Origin: an uncultured Clostridia bacterium
Lineage (GTDB): Bacteria; Bacillota; Clostridia; UBA1381
Direction of reading: 5' to 3'
Assembly: GCA_910585795.1 (NCBI GenBank)
Contig: CAJUFV010000143.1
Span: forward strand, 1-24,209
DNA: 24,209 nt
Part shown: positions 14,994-24,139 of the stretch, piece by piece
How the letters are laid out: each line of letters begins with the position of its first letter
How positions within the stretch are numbered: position 1 is the first letter of the stretch
Made by a program: the position numbers and the translations under genes
Notes under the pieces: model-generated
What the model was told of the DNA's origin: nothing
Seen by the model: the letters and a program-made list of their open reading frames with translations, nothing else
Database searches by the model: none

Positions 14994-16205
14994 TTGAAAA
15001 AACCCGAATCAAATAAAATCAAAGTAAAGATTTTATCGGTGTTAAAAGCAATACGCTTTAAAAAGATTAAAATAAGTATTGTAGATGCTTCTGTAATACT
15101 TATTGTGCTTGTACTGGCAGGTATCGTTATAGTACCGTCCCTGTCTCAATGTATAAATAACAGAAAAGAAACAGTCTGTGAATACCATATAAATACAATG
15201 CTTGCCATCTTATCAGAAGAGCTTACAGCGGAAGAAGAGCAGGGCGGAACCTATTGGCATGACCTGATTAAGAATGGTAATTATCAAAAACTTATAGCGT
15301 CGCTTCACGATAAAACCGGTTTAAATAAATTTAGTCCCGCGGATTATTATATTCAAACCGGTGAAGAAGACATTACTCTTTTCTGTAAGGAACACAAAAG
15401 AATAACTGACTGTTCAATTCGTTTTTCCAAATTGCAGAATGTGAATGTAGAGGTTGCAGCAAAACCGATGCTAAGCAGACAAATTGCGTATCTGACAGTA
15501 AGCGGTCCTGATACATACTATCAGGGCGATTCGCTTGACAGTGAAAATCCCGAAAAAATGATTTTCATTGGCCGTGAAGCGGACAGAGCTATTCAAAATC
15601 TGAAAGTTACAGCCGTATATGTAGGCGGAACGCACAAAGAGCTGGAACGCGGAAGTTATACTATTACAACAGATATTCTTAACATGTCAAAATCAGGTCA
15701 GACACATCTGATAATAAAGTCACACTCTGACTCTGTATGGGATAACAGCGCTTATGTACCGTTCGTTATTGATGTAATAGGCGTTGAAGATGTCGCGCCG
15801 CTTATTGTTAACGGAGGTGTCTCAGGCAAATTTGAGCTTGCTTCATGGGAATGGCGCAGTTACGTTGAAGAAGCTAGTCAAAATGCAGACGGTAAAGATT
15901 TCGACGCTTCAATTATATATTATGACGGACATTATTATTACTATCCCGATGGACTTCATATTACAAACAGCAACAAAAATGATACACCGTTTAAATATGC
16001 TCTGAATATTGATGATAATACAAAAGCGGCATATTATATTAAATTTGATACAAAATCCGTTATTCTGAATGAAAGCGATACAAAAAATCCGCGTAATGGA
16101 AGTCTTAAGGTTGAAAATGACCTTGTATATATATGGCAGGAAAACGCCAGCAAGGAGCTTGACAAAGGCTGGATTCGTGTTTACTGCGAGCTTAAAAAAT
16201 ATTGA
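14994..16205 (+). CDS. Secreted/anchored protein with type IV pilin-like N-terminal helix
   Basis: I do not recognise the whole protein. With a TTG start at 14994 (GAGGTGG five bases upstream) it has 403 residues. After a basic start the hydrophobic helix I27 to P48 aligns position by position with the mature class III pilin helix: Asp at +5 where pilins have Glu, and Pro at +22. The -1 residue is Lys26, not the Gly needed by prepilin peptidase. C53 and C62 follow and could pair. The long C-terminal part is predicted extracellular, strand-rich, with tyrosine clusters (DGHYYYYPDGLH near 330). It has no adhesion motif I can name. It follows the HIRAN gene by 16 bp. Alternatively it is a simple signal-anchored envelope protein. 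Confidence 0.6.
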   Translation: MKKPESNKIKVKILSVLKAIRFKKIKISIVDASVILIVLVLAGIVIVPSLSQCINNRKETVCEYHINTMLAILSEELTAEEEQGGTYWHDLIKNGNYQKLIASLHDKTGLNKFSPADYYIQTGEEDITLFCKEHKRITDCSIRFSKLQNVNVEVAAKPMLSRQIAYLTVSGPDTYYQGDSLDSENPEKMIFIGREADRAIQNLKVTAVYVGGTHKELERGSYTITTDILNMSKSGQTHLIIKSHSDSVWDNSAYVPFVIDVIGVEDVAPLIVNGGVSGKFELASWEWRSYVEEASQNADGKDFDASIIYYDGHYYYYPDGLHITNSNKNDTPFKYALNIDDNTKAAYYIKFDTKSVILNESDTKNPRNGSLKVENDLVYIWQENASKELDKGWIRVYCELKKY

Positions 16206-16211
16206 GTATAA

Positions 16212-16242
16212 AATAACGGCAGACATAATGTCTGCCGTTATT
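16212..16242. terminator. Bidirectional intrinsic terminator between pilin-like gene and rpoC
   Basis: A perfect 14-bp stem (AATAACGGCAGACA and its complement) closes a 3-nt loop. It lies 6 bp after the plus-strand gene and 16 bp after the rpoC stop on the minus strand. T-rich sequence follows on both strands (ATTCTTATTT to the right, TTATTTTAT to the left), so it can end both convergent transcripts. Confidence 0.9.
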
Positions 16243-16258
16243 CTTATTTAATTTTAAA

Positions 16259-19200
16259 TTATTCAGCCTCTTCGTTTTCCACTTCTTCTCCGTCTATTGT
16301 AATATTAATATCCTTATACATACTCATACCTGTTCCGGCAGGAATAAGCTTACCTATAATAACATTTTCTTTTAAACCGAGAAGCGGGTCAACCTTACCC
16401 TTTATAGCCGCGTCAGTAAGAACCTTTGTTGTTTCCTGGAATGACGCTGCTGAAAGGAATGAATCCGTTGCAAGTGAAGCCTTTGTAATACCAAGCAGTA
16501 CTGGAGAATATGTCGCAAATTCTGTTCCGCCTGCCTCCTCGACTCTTTTATTCGCTTCTTCAAGCTCAAACTTATCAACAAGCGAGCCAATCAAAAGGTC
16601 AGTTTGACCTGCTTCCTCAACCCTTACCTTACGAAGCATCTGACGCGTAATAACTTCAACGTGCTTGTCATTAATATCAACACCCTGCATACGATAAGTT
16701 CTCTGAACCTCACGGGAAATATATACCTGCACCGCGCTCGGACCTTTTATATGAAGAAGGTCATTAGGATTAACACTACCTACTGTAAGCTCATCACCGG
16801 CTTCAATAATATCACCGTCATGCACTTTTATACTTGAGCCATAAGGTATCGTATAAGTCTTTGCCTCACCGGTTTCATCATTTTGAACAATAACTTCTCT
16901 TTTTCGCTTTGTTTCACTAACTGTAATTCTGCCGCCGATTTCGGAAATAATCGCAAGACCTTTAGGACGTCTTGCTTCAAACAATTCCTCGACACGCGGA
17001 AGACCCTGTGTAATATCACTGCCCGAAGCAACACCGCCGGCATGGAATGTACGCATTGTAAGCTGTGTACCAGGCTCACCGATTGACTGAGCAGCAATAA
17101 TGCCAACAGCTTCACCGACATTAACAAGCTCTCCTGTGGCAAGGTTAGTACCATAACACTTCGCGCATACGCCAATTTTGGATTTACATGTAAGCACGCT
17201 TCTGATATATACCTTTGTAATACCAGCTTTTATAATTTCATTGGCCTGGTCATCAGAAATAAGCTCACCGCCGTTTACAATAACAGCACCTGTCCGCGGA
17301 TGCAAAATATCCTCCATTGCTGTACGGCCTACTATACGGTCATGAAGCGGCTCGATACTTTCTTTGCCGTCTGTGATTTCTGTCACCCATTCACCCTCTG
17401 TTGTACCACAATCTATTTCATGAACAATAACATTCTGAGATACATCAACAAGACGGCGTGTAAGATAACCTGAGTCGGCTGTTCTTAGGGCTGTATCTGT
17501 AAGACCTTTACGCGCGCCGTGTGATGAAATAAAGTACTCAAGTACATTAAGACCTTCACGGAAATTAGCGCGAATAGGAATTTCAACTGTTCGTCCCTGT
17601 GTGTCCGCCATAAGTCCACGCATAGCCGCGAGCTGACGAATCTGGTTAACACTGCCGCGGGCACCGGAGTCGGCCATCATGAATATTGGATTAAATTCAC
17701 CCAAATGCTCCATCATCGCGTCTGTAACATCACCGGAAGCCTTTGCCCATACCTTAATAGTCTGCTGATAACGTTCATCATTTGTCAGCAAGCCCATTTG
17801 GTACATCTGCATAATAGATTCGACTTCTTTTTCCGCTTGAGCAAGAATTGCTTTTTTCTTTTCGGGCACTTCAATATCAGATACAGCAACAGTAATAGCG
17901 CCCTTTGTTGAATACTTATAGCCTGTAGCTTTAATTTTATCAAGTACCTCCGCTGTTTCGGAAGTACCGCATACTCTGATACATCTGTCTATAATCTTTC
18001 CAAGCTGTTTCTTTTCAACTATGAAATCAACCTCAAGCTCAAAAATATTTTCAGGATTTTTTCTGTCAACAAATCCAAGATTCTGTGGAATATTATTATT
18101 AAAAATAATTCTGCCGACAGTTGTTCCAATCATTTTTGATTTTATTTCACCATCAAATTCCTTTGTAACCTCAACAAGAATTCTCTCGTGAAGTGTCACT
18201 TCATGATTATCATAAGCAAGAAGCGCCTCATCAAAGGATGTATATTTCTTAATTATAAGCTTTTTAATCACGCTTATAAGTTTTTTCAGTGAAATTTTAA
18301 CCGAATTTTCAGGAAGAACAATTGTTATAGGGTTTGCGTGAATTTCTGTCTCATTCATTGCAACCTCAGGAAGCTCACGCACATATTTAAGCGCTTCTCT
18401 AATATCCGTAAAGCTTTTTATCGGCTCATCTTCCTTATAAAGAACCTGATTTTCTTCCTTCTCCATAGATACAAGCTGTTTTTTAAGAACCTCCAGCTTT
18501 GCCTCATCATCAAGAATAGTATCTATAATCCTGTCATAATGTTCCTTTTCAATTGTCAAATAATACGAACCTAAAATCATATCCTGTGTAGGAACAGTCA
18601 CAGGATGTCCGTCCTGCGGCTTAAGCAGGTTATTTGCTGACAGCATTAAAAATCTTGCTTCAGCCTGAGCCTCAGGTGAAAGCGGAACGTGAATAGCCAT
18701 CTGGTCACCGTCAAAATCGGCATTATATGCCGTACAAACAAGCGGATGCAGCTTCAGCGCATGTCCGTCAACAAGCTTTGGCTCAAATGCTTGAATACCA
18801 AGTCTGTGGAGTGTAGGCGCACGATTCAGAAGAACAGGATGCTCCTTGATAACATCTTCAAGAACGTCCCATACTTCAGTCTTTGTTCTTTCTACCATCC
18901 TCTTCGCGCTCTTTATATTATGAGCCAGTCCTCTTGAAACAAGCTCCTTCATAACAAACGGCTTGAAAAGCTCAATTGCCATTTCCTTAGGCACACCGCA
19001 CTGATAAATCTTCATTTCAGGACCTACAACAATAACGCTTCGTCCTGAATAGTCAACACGCTTACCAAGAAGATTCTGACGGAAACGGCCCTGCTTACCC
19101 TTAAGCAAATCAGAAAGTGATTTCAGCGCTCTGTTACCGGGACCTGTTACAGTTCTTCCGCGGCGTCCGTTATTTATAAGCGCGTCAACCGCCTCCTGAA

Positions 19201-20062
19201 GCATACGCTTTTCGTTTCTGATAATAATATCAGGCGCGCCCAACTCAAGAAGTCTCTTAAGACGGTTGTTTCTGTTAATTACACGTCTATAAAGGTCATT
19301 CAAATCTGATGTCGCAAAACGTCCTCCGTCAAGCTGTACCATCGGACGAAGCTCCGGAGGAATAACAGGAACTACCGTCATTATCATCCATTCAGGACGA
19401 TTTCCTGAAAGTCTGAATGCCTCTACTATTTCAAGCCTTTTTATTATTCTGGCTTTTTTCTGACCCTGCGCGCTTTCAAGCTCTTCCTTAAGCTCTACCG
19501 AAAGCTCATCAAGATTTATTCTTTCCAAAAGAGTTTTTATTGCTTCCGCGCCCATTCCGGCTTCAAATTTGTCTCCGTATTTTTCATACGCTTCACGATA
19601 TTCGGCTTCGGAAAGCACCTGATTCTGCATAAGACCTGTTCCGCCTGGATTAATTACAATATAAGAAGCAAAATACAGCACTTTTTCAAGCTGACGCGGT
19701 GAAAGGTCAATTATAAGTCCCATTGATGACGGAACACCTTTAAAGTACCATATATGCGAAACAGGAGTAGCAAGAGAAATATGTCCCATTCTCTCGCGTC
19801 TTACCTTTGCCTTGGTAACCTCAACTCCGCAGCGCTCACAGACTTTACCTTTAAATCTTATTTTCTTATACTTACCGCAGTGACATTCCCAATCCTTTGT
19901 AGGACCAAAAATCTTTTCGCAGAAAAGTCCGTCCTTTTCAGGTTTTAATGTGCGGTAATTTATGGTTTCAGGCTTTAAAACTTCACCGTGTGACCAGCTC
20001 ATTATTGTCTCAGGAGAAGCCAAGCCGATTTTAATTGCTTCAAAGCTGTTAAATTCTAACAT
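16259..20062 (-). CDS. rpoC: DNA-directed RNA polymerase subunit beta'
   Basis: A 1267-residue beta' subunit. The N-terminal zinc ribbon uses C60, C62, C75 and C78 (ECHCG...CERCG). The clamp and lid regions follow, then the absolutely conserved NADFDGD (447-453), whose three Asp bind the catalytic magnesium. The bridge-helix/trigger-loop region includes SGARGSVNQIRQLAAMRGLM and GEPGTQLTMRTFH, and a second zinc site lies in CKSKIGVCAKCYG. The length is slightly over the usual 1,180-1,220 of Firmicutes. It starts 39 bp after rpoB, and AGGTTTTTAA precedes ATG 20062. The gene after it is not rpsL or another translation gene: the hairpin at 16212-16242 ends the operon here. Confidence 0.98.
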   Translation of the reverse strand: MLEFNSFEAIKIGLASPETIMSWSHGEVLKPETINYRTLKPEKDGLFCEKIFGPTKDWECHCGKYKKIRFKGKVCERCGVEVTKAKVRRERMGHISLATPVSHIWYFKGVPSSMGLIIDLSPRQLEKVLYFASYIVINPGGTGLMQNQVLSEAEYREAYEKYGDKFEAGMGAEAIKTLLERINLDELSVELKEELESAQGQKKARIIKRLEIVEAFRLSGNRPEWMIMTVVPVIPPELRPMVQLDGGRFATSDLNDLYRRVINRNNRLKRLLELGAPDIIIRNEKRMLQEAVDALINNGRRGRTVTGPGNRALKSLSDLLKGKQGRFRQNLLGKRVDYSGRSVIVVGPEMKIYQCGVPKEMAIELFKPFVMKELVSRGLAHNIKSAKRMVERTKTEVWDVLEDVIKEHPVLLNRAPTLHRLGIQAFEPKLVDGHALKLHPLVCTAYNADFDGDQMAIHVPLSPEAQAEARFLMLSANNLLKPQDGHPVTVPTQDMILGSYYLTIEKEHYDRIIDTILDDEAKLEVLKKQLVSMEKEENQVLYKEDEPIKSFTDIREALKYVRELPEVAMNETEIHANPITIVLPENSVKISLKKLISVIKKLIIKKYTSFDEALLAYDNHEVTLHERILVEVTKEFDGEIKSKMIGTTVGRIIFNNNIPQNLGFVDRKNPENIFELEVDFIVEKKQLGKIIDRCIRVCGTSETAEVLDKIKATGYKYSTKGAITVAVSDIEVPEKKKAILAQAEKEVESIMQMYQMGLLTNDERYQQTIKVWAKASGDVTDAMMEHLGEFNPIFMMADSGARGSVNQIRQLAAMRGLMADTQGRTVEIPIRANFREGLNVLEYFISSHGARKGLTDTALRTADSGYLTRRLVDVSQNVIVHEIDCGTTEGEWVTEITDGKESIEPLHDRIVGRTAMEDILHPRTGAVIVNGGELISDDQANEIIKAGITKVYIRSVLTCKSKIGVCAKCYGTNLATGELVNVGEAVGIIAAQSIGEPGTQLTMRTFHAGGVASGSDITQGLPRVEELFEARRPKGLAIISEIGGRITVSETKRKREVIVQNDETGEAKTYTIPYGSSIKVHDGDIIEAGDELTVGSVNPNDLLHIKGPSAVQVYISREVQRTYRMQGVDINDKHVEVITRQMLRKVRVEEAGQTDLLIGSLVDKFELEEANKRVEEAGGTEFATYSPVLLGITKASLATDSFLSAASFQETTKVLTDAAIKGKVDPLLGLKENVIIGKLIPAGTGMSMYKDINITIDGEEVENEEAE

Positions 20063-20101
20063 TTAAAAACCTCCATAGTTTTCTTCACTCACACGTAATG
20101 A

Positions 20102-23100
20102 TTAAAATTCATCGTCATCATCAAATGATTCTTCGTCTGTGATTTCACTGTCAAAATCATCATCCTCATCATAATCGTCTTCCAAAACCATACTTGCGTC
20201 GTCAAGACCGTCCTCATCAAGCGTGTCAATAATTCCGTCTCTGTCTTCCATCGTCTGCATCAGGTCTTCGCTTACAACGCCTTCATCGTCATCATCAAAT
20301 GAAGCGTCAAGGTCAATTTCCTCCATATTATGATTAAGAATTTTTATATCAAGAGCCAATGATTGAAGCTCCTTAACCATTACCTTAAAGGATTCCGGTA
20401 TTCCGGACTTCGGAATATTTTCTCCCTTTACAATTGCCTCATAGGTCTTTACACGTCCTACAATATCGTCAGATTTAACAGTCAGTATTTCTTGAAGCGT
20501 ATAAGCAGCGCCATAAGCCTCCAGCGCCCAAACCTCCATTTCACCGAAACGCTGTCCGCCGAACTGAGCCTTACCGCCCAGAGGCTGCTGCGTAACAAGC
20601 GAGTACGGACCTGTTGAACGCGCGTGGATTTTATCATCAACAAGGTGGTGCAGCTTCAGGTAATACATTATACCGACAGTAACAGGATTATCGAACTTTT
20701 CACCTGTACGGCCGTCATATACAACTGATTTAAAATCAGGTCTAAGACCAGCTTCTTTAAACGCTGTTTTAAGGTCCTCGTCCTGAGCGCCGTCAAATAC
20801 AGGAGTAGCCAGCTTGATAAACCTTCCTTCTCTCGCTTTTGACTTTGCATCTAATATATTTTTCTTAAAGTTATCATCTATTACAGTATTTTCAAGCTCT
20901 TCACGCGTTTTCATGCTAAGGCATCTGTACGCATAACCAAGATGCATTTCAAGCACCTGTCCTATATTCATACGCGAAGGCACGCCCAAAGGATTCAGCA
21001 CAATCTGAAGCGGCGTACCATCTTCAAGAAACGGCATATCCTCCTGAGGAAGCACTCTCGAAACGACACCCTTGTTACCATGACGTCCAGCCATCTTATC
21101 ACCAACAGAAATTTTTCTCTTCTGAGCGATAATACAGCGTACAACTTCATTAACACCAGGTGAAAGCTCATCGCCGTTTTCTCTTGTAAACTTCTTTACA
21201 TCTATAATAATACCCTGCTCACCGTGCGGAACGCGAAGAGAGGTATCTCTTACTTCTCTTGCTTTCTCACCAAAAATCGCGCGAAGAAGTCTTTCCTCGG
21301 CTGTAAGCTCAGTTTCACCCTTAGGCGTAACCTTACCCACAAGAATATCTCCGGCATAAACCTCGGCGCCGACTCTGATAATACCCTGCTCATCAAGGTC
21401 TTTTAAGGCATCATCGGACACGTTAGGAATATCTCTTGTTATTTCCTCAGGACCAAGCTTTGTATCGCGGGCCTCACACTCGTACTCCTCCATATGGATT
21501 GATGTGAACACATCATTCTTTACAAGCTCCTCACTGATAAGAACAGCGTCCTCATAGTTATAGCCTTCCCACGTCATAAAGCCGATAAGGATATTTTTAC
21601 CAAGAGCAAGCTCGCCGTTATCCATAGCCGGACCGTCAGCAATAATATCATTTCTCTTTACTCTTTCGCCTTCCTCTACAATTGGCTTCTGATTAATACA
21701 GCAGCTCTGATTGGAGCGGGCAAATTTAATCAGCTTATGAGTATGCTTAATACCGCTGTCGCCTTTAACCACAATCAAGTCAGAGGAAACCTTTTCAACA
21801 ATACCGTCCTCTTTTGCAAGAACAGCGCTTCCCGAATCCTTAGCAATCTTATGCTCAATACCGGTACCGACAATCGGAGAATCTGTCATAAGCAAAGGTA
21901 CTGCCTGACACTGCATGTTTGAACCCATCAATGCGCGGTTAGCGTCATCATTTTCAAGGAATGGGATACACGCTGTTACAACAGAAACCAACTGCCTCGG
22001 AGACACGTCCATATAATCAATTCTATCAGCAGGTACTTCAAGTATTTCATCTCTAAAACGCGCGCTGACCTTTTTATCAAGGAAATGTCCCTCGTCATCA
22101 AGCGGCTCATTAGCCTGAGCAACAATAAATTCATCCTCAGTATCAGCTGTCATATATATTATTTCGTCAGTTACACAGCCTGTTTCCTTATTAACCTTTC
22201 TATATGGAGCCTCGATAAATCCGTACTGGTCAATTTTCGCAAAGGTCGCTAATGACGTGATAAGACCGATATTCGGTCCTTCCGGAGTCTCGATAGGACA
22301 CATTCTTCCGTAATGCGAATAGTGAACGTCTCTAACCTCAAAGCCGGCTCTTTCTCTTGAAAGACCTCCCGGACCAAGCGCTGAAATTCTTCTCTTATGA
22401 CGAACCTCGGCAAGCGGGTTAGGCTGGTCCATGAACTGTGAAAGCTGTGAAGAGCCAAAAAATTCATTTATTGTAGCTATAATCGGTCTTATATTAATTA
22501 ATGATGTCGGTGTTATAATTTCAAGCTCCTGAGTAGACATTCTCTCACGCACTGTTCTTTCCATACGCGCAAGACCTATTCTGAACTGATTCTGAAGAAG
22601 CTCACCTACGCAGCGTACACGTCTGTTGCCAAGATGGTCAATATCATCTATTGTACCGATACCATCAGCAAGATTTAAACAATAGTTTACAGAAGCAAAC
22701 ATATCATCGACAAGAATGTGCTTTGGAGCAAGCTCGTCAACATGAGCCCATATCTGTTCTCTAAGCTCATCCTCTGTTTTAGCGTTTTCAACTATTTCCT
22801 CAATAACTGATTTTCTTACCTTGTCAACAGGGAAATTTTCAATTTCAAAGTCGATATACTCGTCAAGATAAACCATATTATTAGAAAATACTCTTACCTT
22901 CTTACCCTCGACAAGAAGCTCAACCTTATTTACTCCCGCTCTTTCGATTTTCATTGCGGTCTCAGCAGATAGAGCGTCGCCCTCCTCGGCAATTATTTCA
23001 CCCGTTCTGGGGTCTGCTACCGTTTCAGCAAGGATTTTTCCTTTAATTCTTGTTGAAATAGCAAGCTTTTTATTAAATTTGTATCTTCCGACCTTAGCGA

Positions 23101-23896
23101 GGTCATAACGCTTCGGGTCAAAGAACATATTCATGATAAGGGATTCAGCATTTTCTACATTAAGCGGTTCGCCTGGACGAAGTCTTTTATAAATTTCAAG
23201 AAGTCCCTCGTCTCTTGACTCGGACACATCCTTTTCAAGAGTTGCAAGAAGTCTTATATCCTCTCCGAACAATTCAAGAATTTCAGCATTTGAGCCAAGT
23301 CCCATAGCTCTTAACAGAACAGTTACAGGAATTTTTCTTGTTCTGTCAACTCTTACGGAGAATACATCATTTGAATCTGTCTCATACTCAAGCCATGCGC
23401 CTCTGTAAGGAATAACCGTTGAGCTGTATAGAGGCTTACCGGTTTTATCACGCTCAAACTCATAATAAATACCCGGTGAACGCACAAGCTGACTGACAAT
23501 AACACGTTCAGCGCCGTTTATAATGAATGTTCCCTGCTCTGTCATAAGAGGAAAATCACCCATAAATATCTCCTGCTCTTTAATTTCACCGGTTTCAGTA
23601 TTAATAAGTCTTACATTGACTTTTAAAGGAGCGGCATATTTCGCGTCACGTTCTTTACATTCCTCAACAGAATATTTTGAGTTATAATCAATATGATAAT
23701 CAAAAAACTCAAGAACCAGCTTACCGGCATGGTCTGTTATAGGAGAAATATCATGAAATATTTCCTTTAGACCTTCCTCAATAAACCATTTGTAGGAATC
23801 CTTCTGTACCTCTATAAGGTTAGGCATATCTAAAACCTCTTTGATTTTAGAATAGCTAAGACGCACATTCTTTCCTGCTTCTACTTCATGCAGCAT
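20102..23896 (-). CDS. rpoB: DNA-directed RNA polymerase subunit beta
   Basis: A 1264-residue beta subunit. The rifampicin pocket (481-508) keeps the contact residues equivalent to E. coli Gln513, Asp516 (D490), His526 (H500) and Ser531 (S505), so rifampicin sensitivity is expected. Two neighbours differ: Pro492 at the Asn518 place and Arg499 at Thr525. GRMCPIETPEGPNIGLI, GYNYEDAVLIS, KMAGRHGNKGVVS and GGKAQFGGQRFGEMEVWALEAYGA are intact. The last 69 residues (1196-1264) are an acidic tail with 35 Asp/Glu and one basic residue, opened and closed by SFDDDDE; B. subtilis RpoB ends after 1193 residues. ATG 23896 follows AGGTG. It begins the rpoBC transcript. Confidence 0.98.
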   Translation of the reverse strand: MLHEVEAGKNVRLSYSKIKEVLDMPNLIEVQKDSYKWFIEEGLKEIFHDISPITDHAGKLVLEFFDYHIDYNSKYSVEECKERDAKYAAPLKVNVRLINTETGEIKEQEIFMGDFPLMTEQGTFIINGAERVIVSQLVRSPGIYYEFERDKTGKPLYSSTVIPYRGAWLEYETDSNDVFSVRVDRTRKIPVTVLLRAMGLGSNAEILELFGEDIRLLATLEKDVSESRDEGLLEIYKRLRPGEPLNVENAESLIMNMFFDPKRYDLAKVGRYKFNKKLAISTRIKGKILAETVADPRTGEIIAEEGDALSAETAMKIERAGVNKVELLVEGKKVRVFSNNMVYLDEYIDFEIENFPVDKVRKSVIEEIVENAKTEDELREQIWAHVDELAPKHILVDDMFASVNYCLNLADGIGTIDDIDHLGNRRVRCVGELLQNQFRIGLARMERTVRERMSTQELEIITPTSLINIRPIIATINEFFGSSQLSQFMDQPNPLAEVRHKRRISALGPGGLSRERAGFEVRDVHYSHYGRMCPIETPEGPNIGLITSLATFAKIDQYGFIEAPYRKVNKETGCVTDEIIYMTADTEDEFIVAQANEPLDDEGHFLDKKVSARFRDEILEVPADRIDYMDVSPRQLVSVVTACIPFLENDDANRALMGSNMQCQAVPLLMTDSPIVGTGIEHKIAKDSGSAVLAKEDGIVEKVSSDLIVVKGDSGIKHTHKLIKFARSNQSCCINQKPIVEEGERVKRNDIIADGPAMDNGELALGKNILIGFMTWEGYNYEDAVLISEELVKNDVFTSIHMEEYECEARDTKLGPEEITRDIPNVSDDALKDLDEQGIIRVGAEVYAGDILVGKVTPKGETELTAEERLLRAIFGEKAREVRDTSLRVPHGEQGIIIDVKKFTRENGDELSPGVNEVVRCIIAQKRKISVGDKMAGRHGNKGVVSRVLPQEDMPFLEDGTPLQIVLNPLGVPSRMNIGQVLEMHLGYAYRCLSMKTREELENTVIDDNFKKNILDAKSKAREGRFIKLATPVFDGAQDEDLKTAFKEAGLRPDFKSVVYDGRTGEKFDNPVTVGIMYYLKLHHLVDDKIHARSTGPYSLVTQQPLGGKAQFGGQRFGEMEVWALEAYGAAYTLQEILTVKSDDIVGRVKTYEAIVKGENIPKSGIPESFKVMVKELQSLALDIKILNHNMEEIDLDASFDDDDEGVVSEDLMQTMEDRDGIIDTLDEDGLDDASMVLEDDYDEDDDFDSEITDEESFDDDDEF
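20108..20302. repeat. Exact 21-bp direct repeat in the rpoB tail
   Basis: Positions 20108-20128 and 20282-20302 are identical over 21 bp, in the same frame, both encoding SFDDDDE. The copies are 174 bp (58 codons) apart, so recombination between them would remove part of the acidic tail without a frameshift. Confidence 0.85.
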
Positions 23897-24105
23897 TTTC
23901 TTTAATCACCTCATCATATAATTTGTTCATTCTTTATTTCGCCAAAAAATAAACATGTTCAGTGTTTTTCCTTTTATCCTAAAATTCCTCCGAAAAATTT
24001 CCTGAAATTTCGGGGTTGCATTTTGTATATATAAGTGCTATAATACATACAATGATAATGTGAAATTTGTAGGATAGTACCTAAAGTTTAAGACTAAGGT
24101 ACAGT
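23897..24105 (-). other. rpoB 5' leader (about 208 nt)
   Basis: The untranslated region between the predicted start (near 24104) and rpoB. At its 5' end is an imperfect hairpin (24077-24102, GTACCT / AGGTAC arms). A second hairpin, CCGAAATTT-CAGG-AAATTT-TT-CGG, lies at 23990-24013 without a following U-run, so it is not a plain terminator. Two tiny frames precede rpoB: MFIFWRNKE at 23927-23956 and MNKLYDEVIKENAA at 23886-23930. They overlap by ATGA, and the second runs into the rpoB start. No rplJ/rplL gene is present in this leader. Confidence 0.5.
24016..24044 (+). promoter_or_regulatory. Promoter-like sequence opposing the rpoB promoter
   Basis: TTGCAT (24016-24021), a 17-bp spacer and TATAAT (24039-24044) on the plus strand. 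A transcript starting near 24051 would run antisense to the first 50 or so bases of the rpoB leader and collide with its promoter. No plus-strand gene follows within the window. It may be chance in AT-rich DNA. Confidence 0.45.
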
Positions 24106-24110
24106 TTATT

Positions 24111-24139
24111 ATATTATCACAAAATTCCTGCCGTGTCAA
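24111..24139 (-). promoter_or_regulatory. Sigma-A promoter of rpoBC
   Basis: On the minus strand TTGACA (24134-24139), a 17-bp spacer and TAATAT (24111-24116). The upstream side is AT-rich. This gives rpoBC its own start, whatever lies beyond the window edge. The last 70 bases of the window hold no recognisable gene. Confidence 0.75.

Noticed and set aside
23897..24105. L10-type autoregulatory leader before rpoB
   Set aside because: No rplJ follows, and the hairpins do not show the kink-turn pattern expected of an L10 leader.
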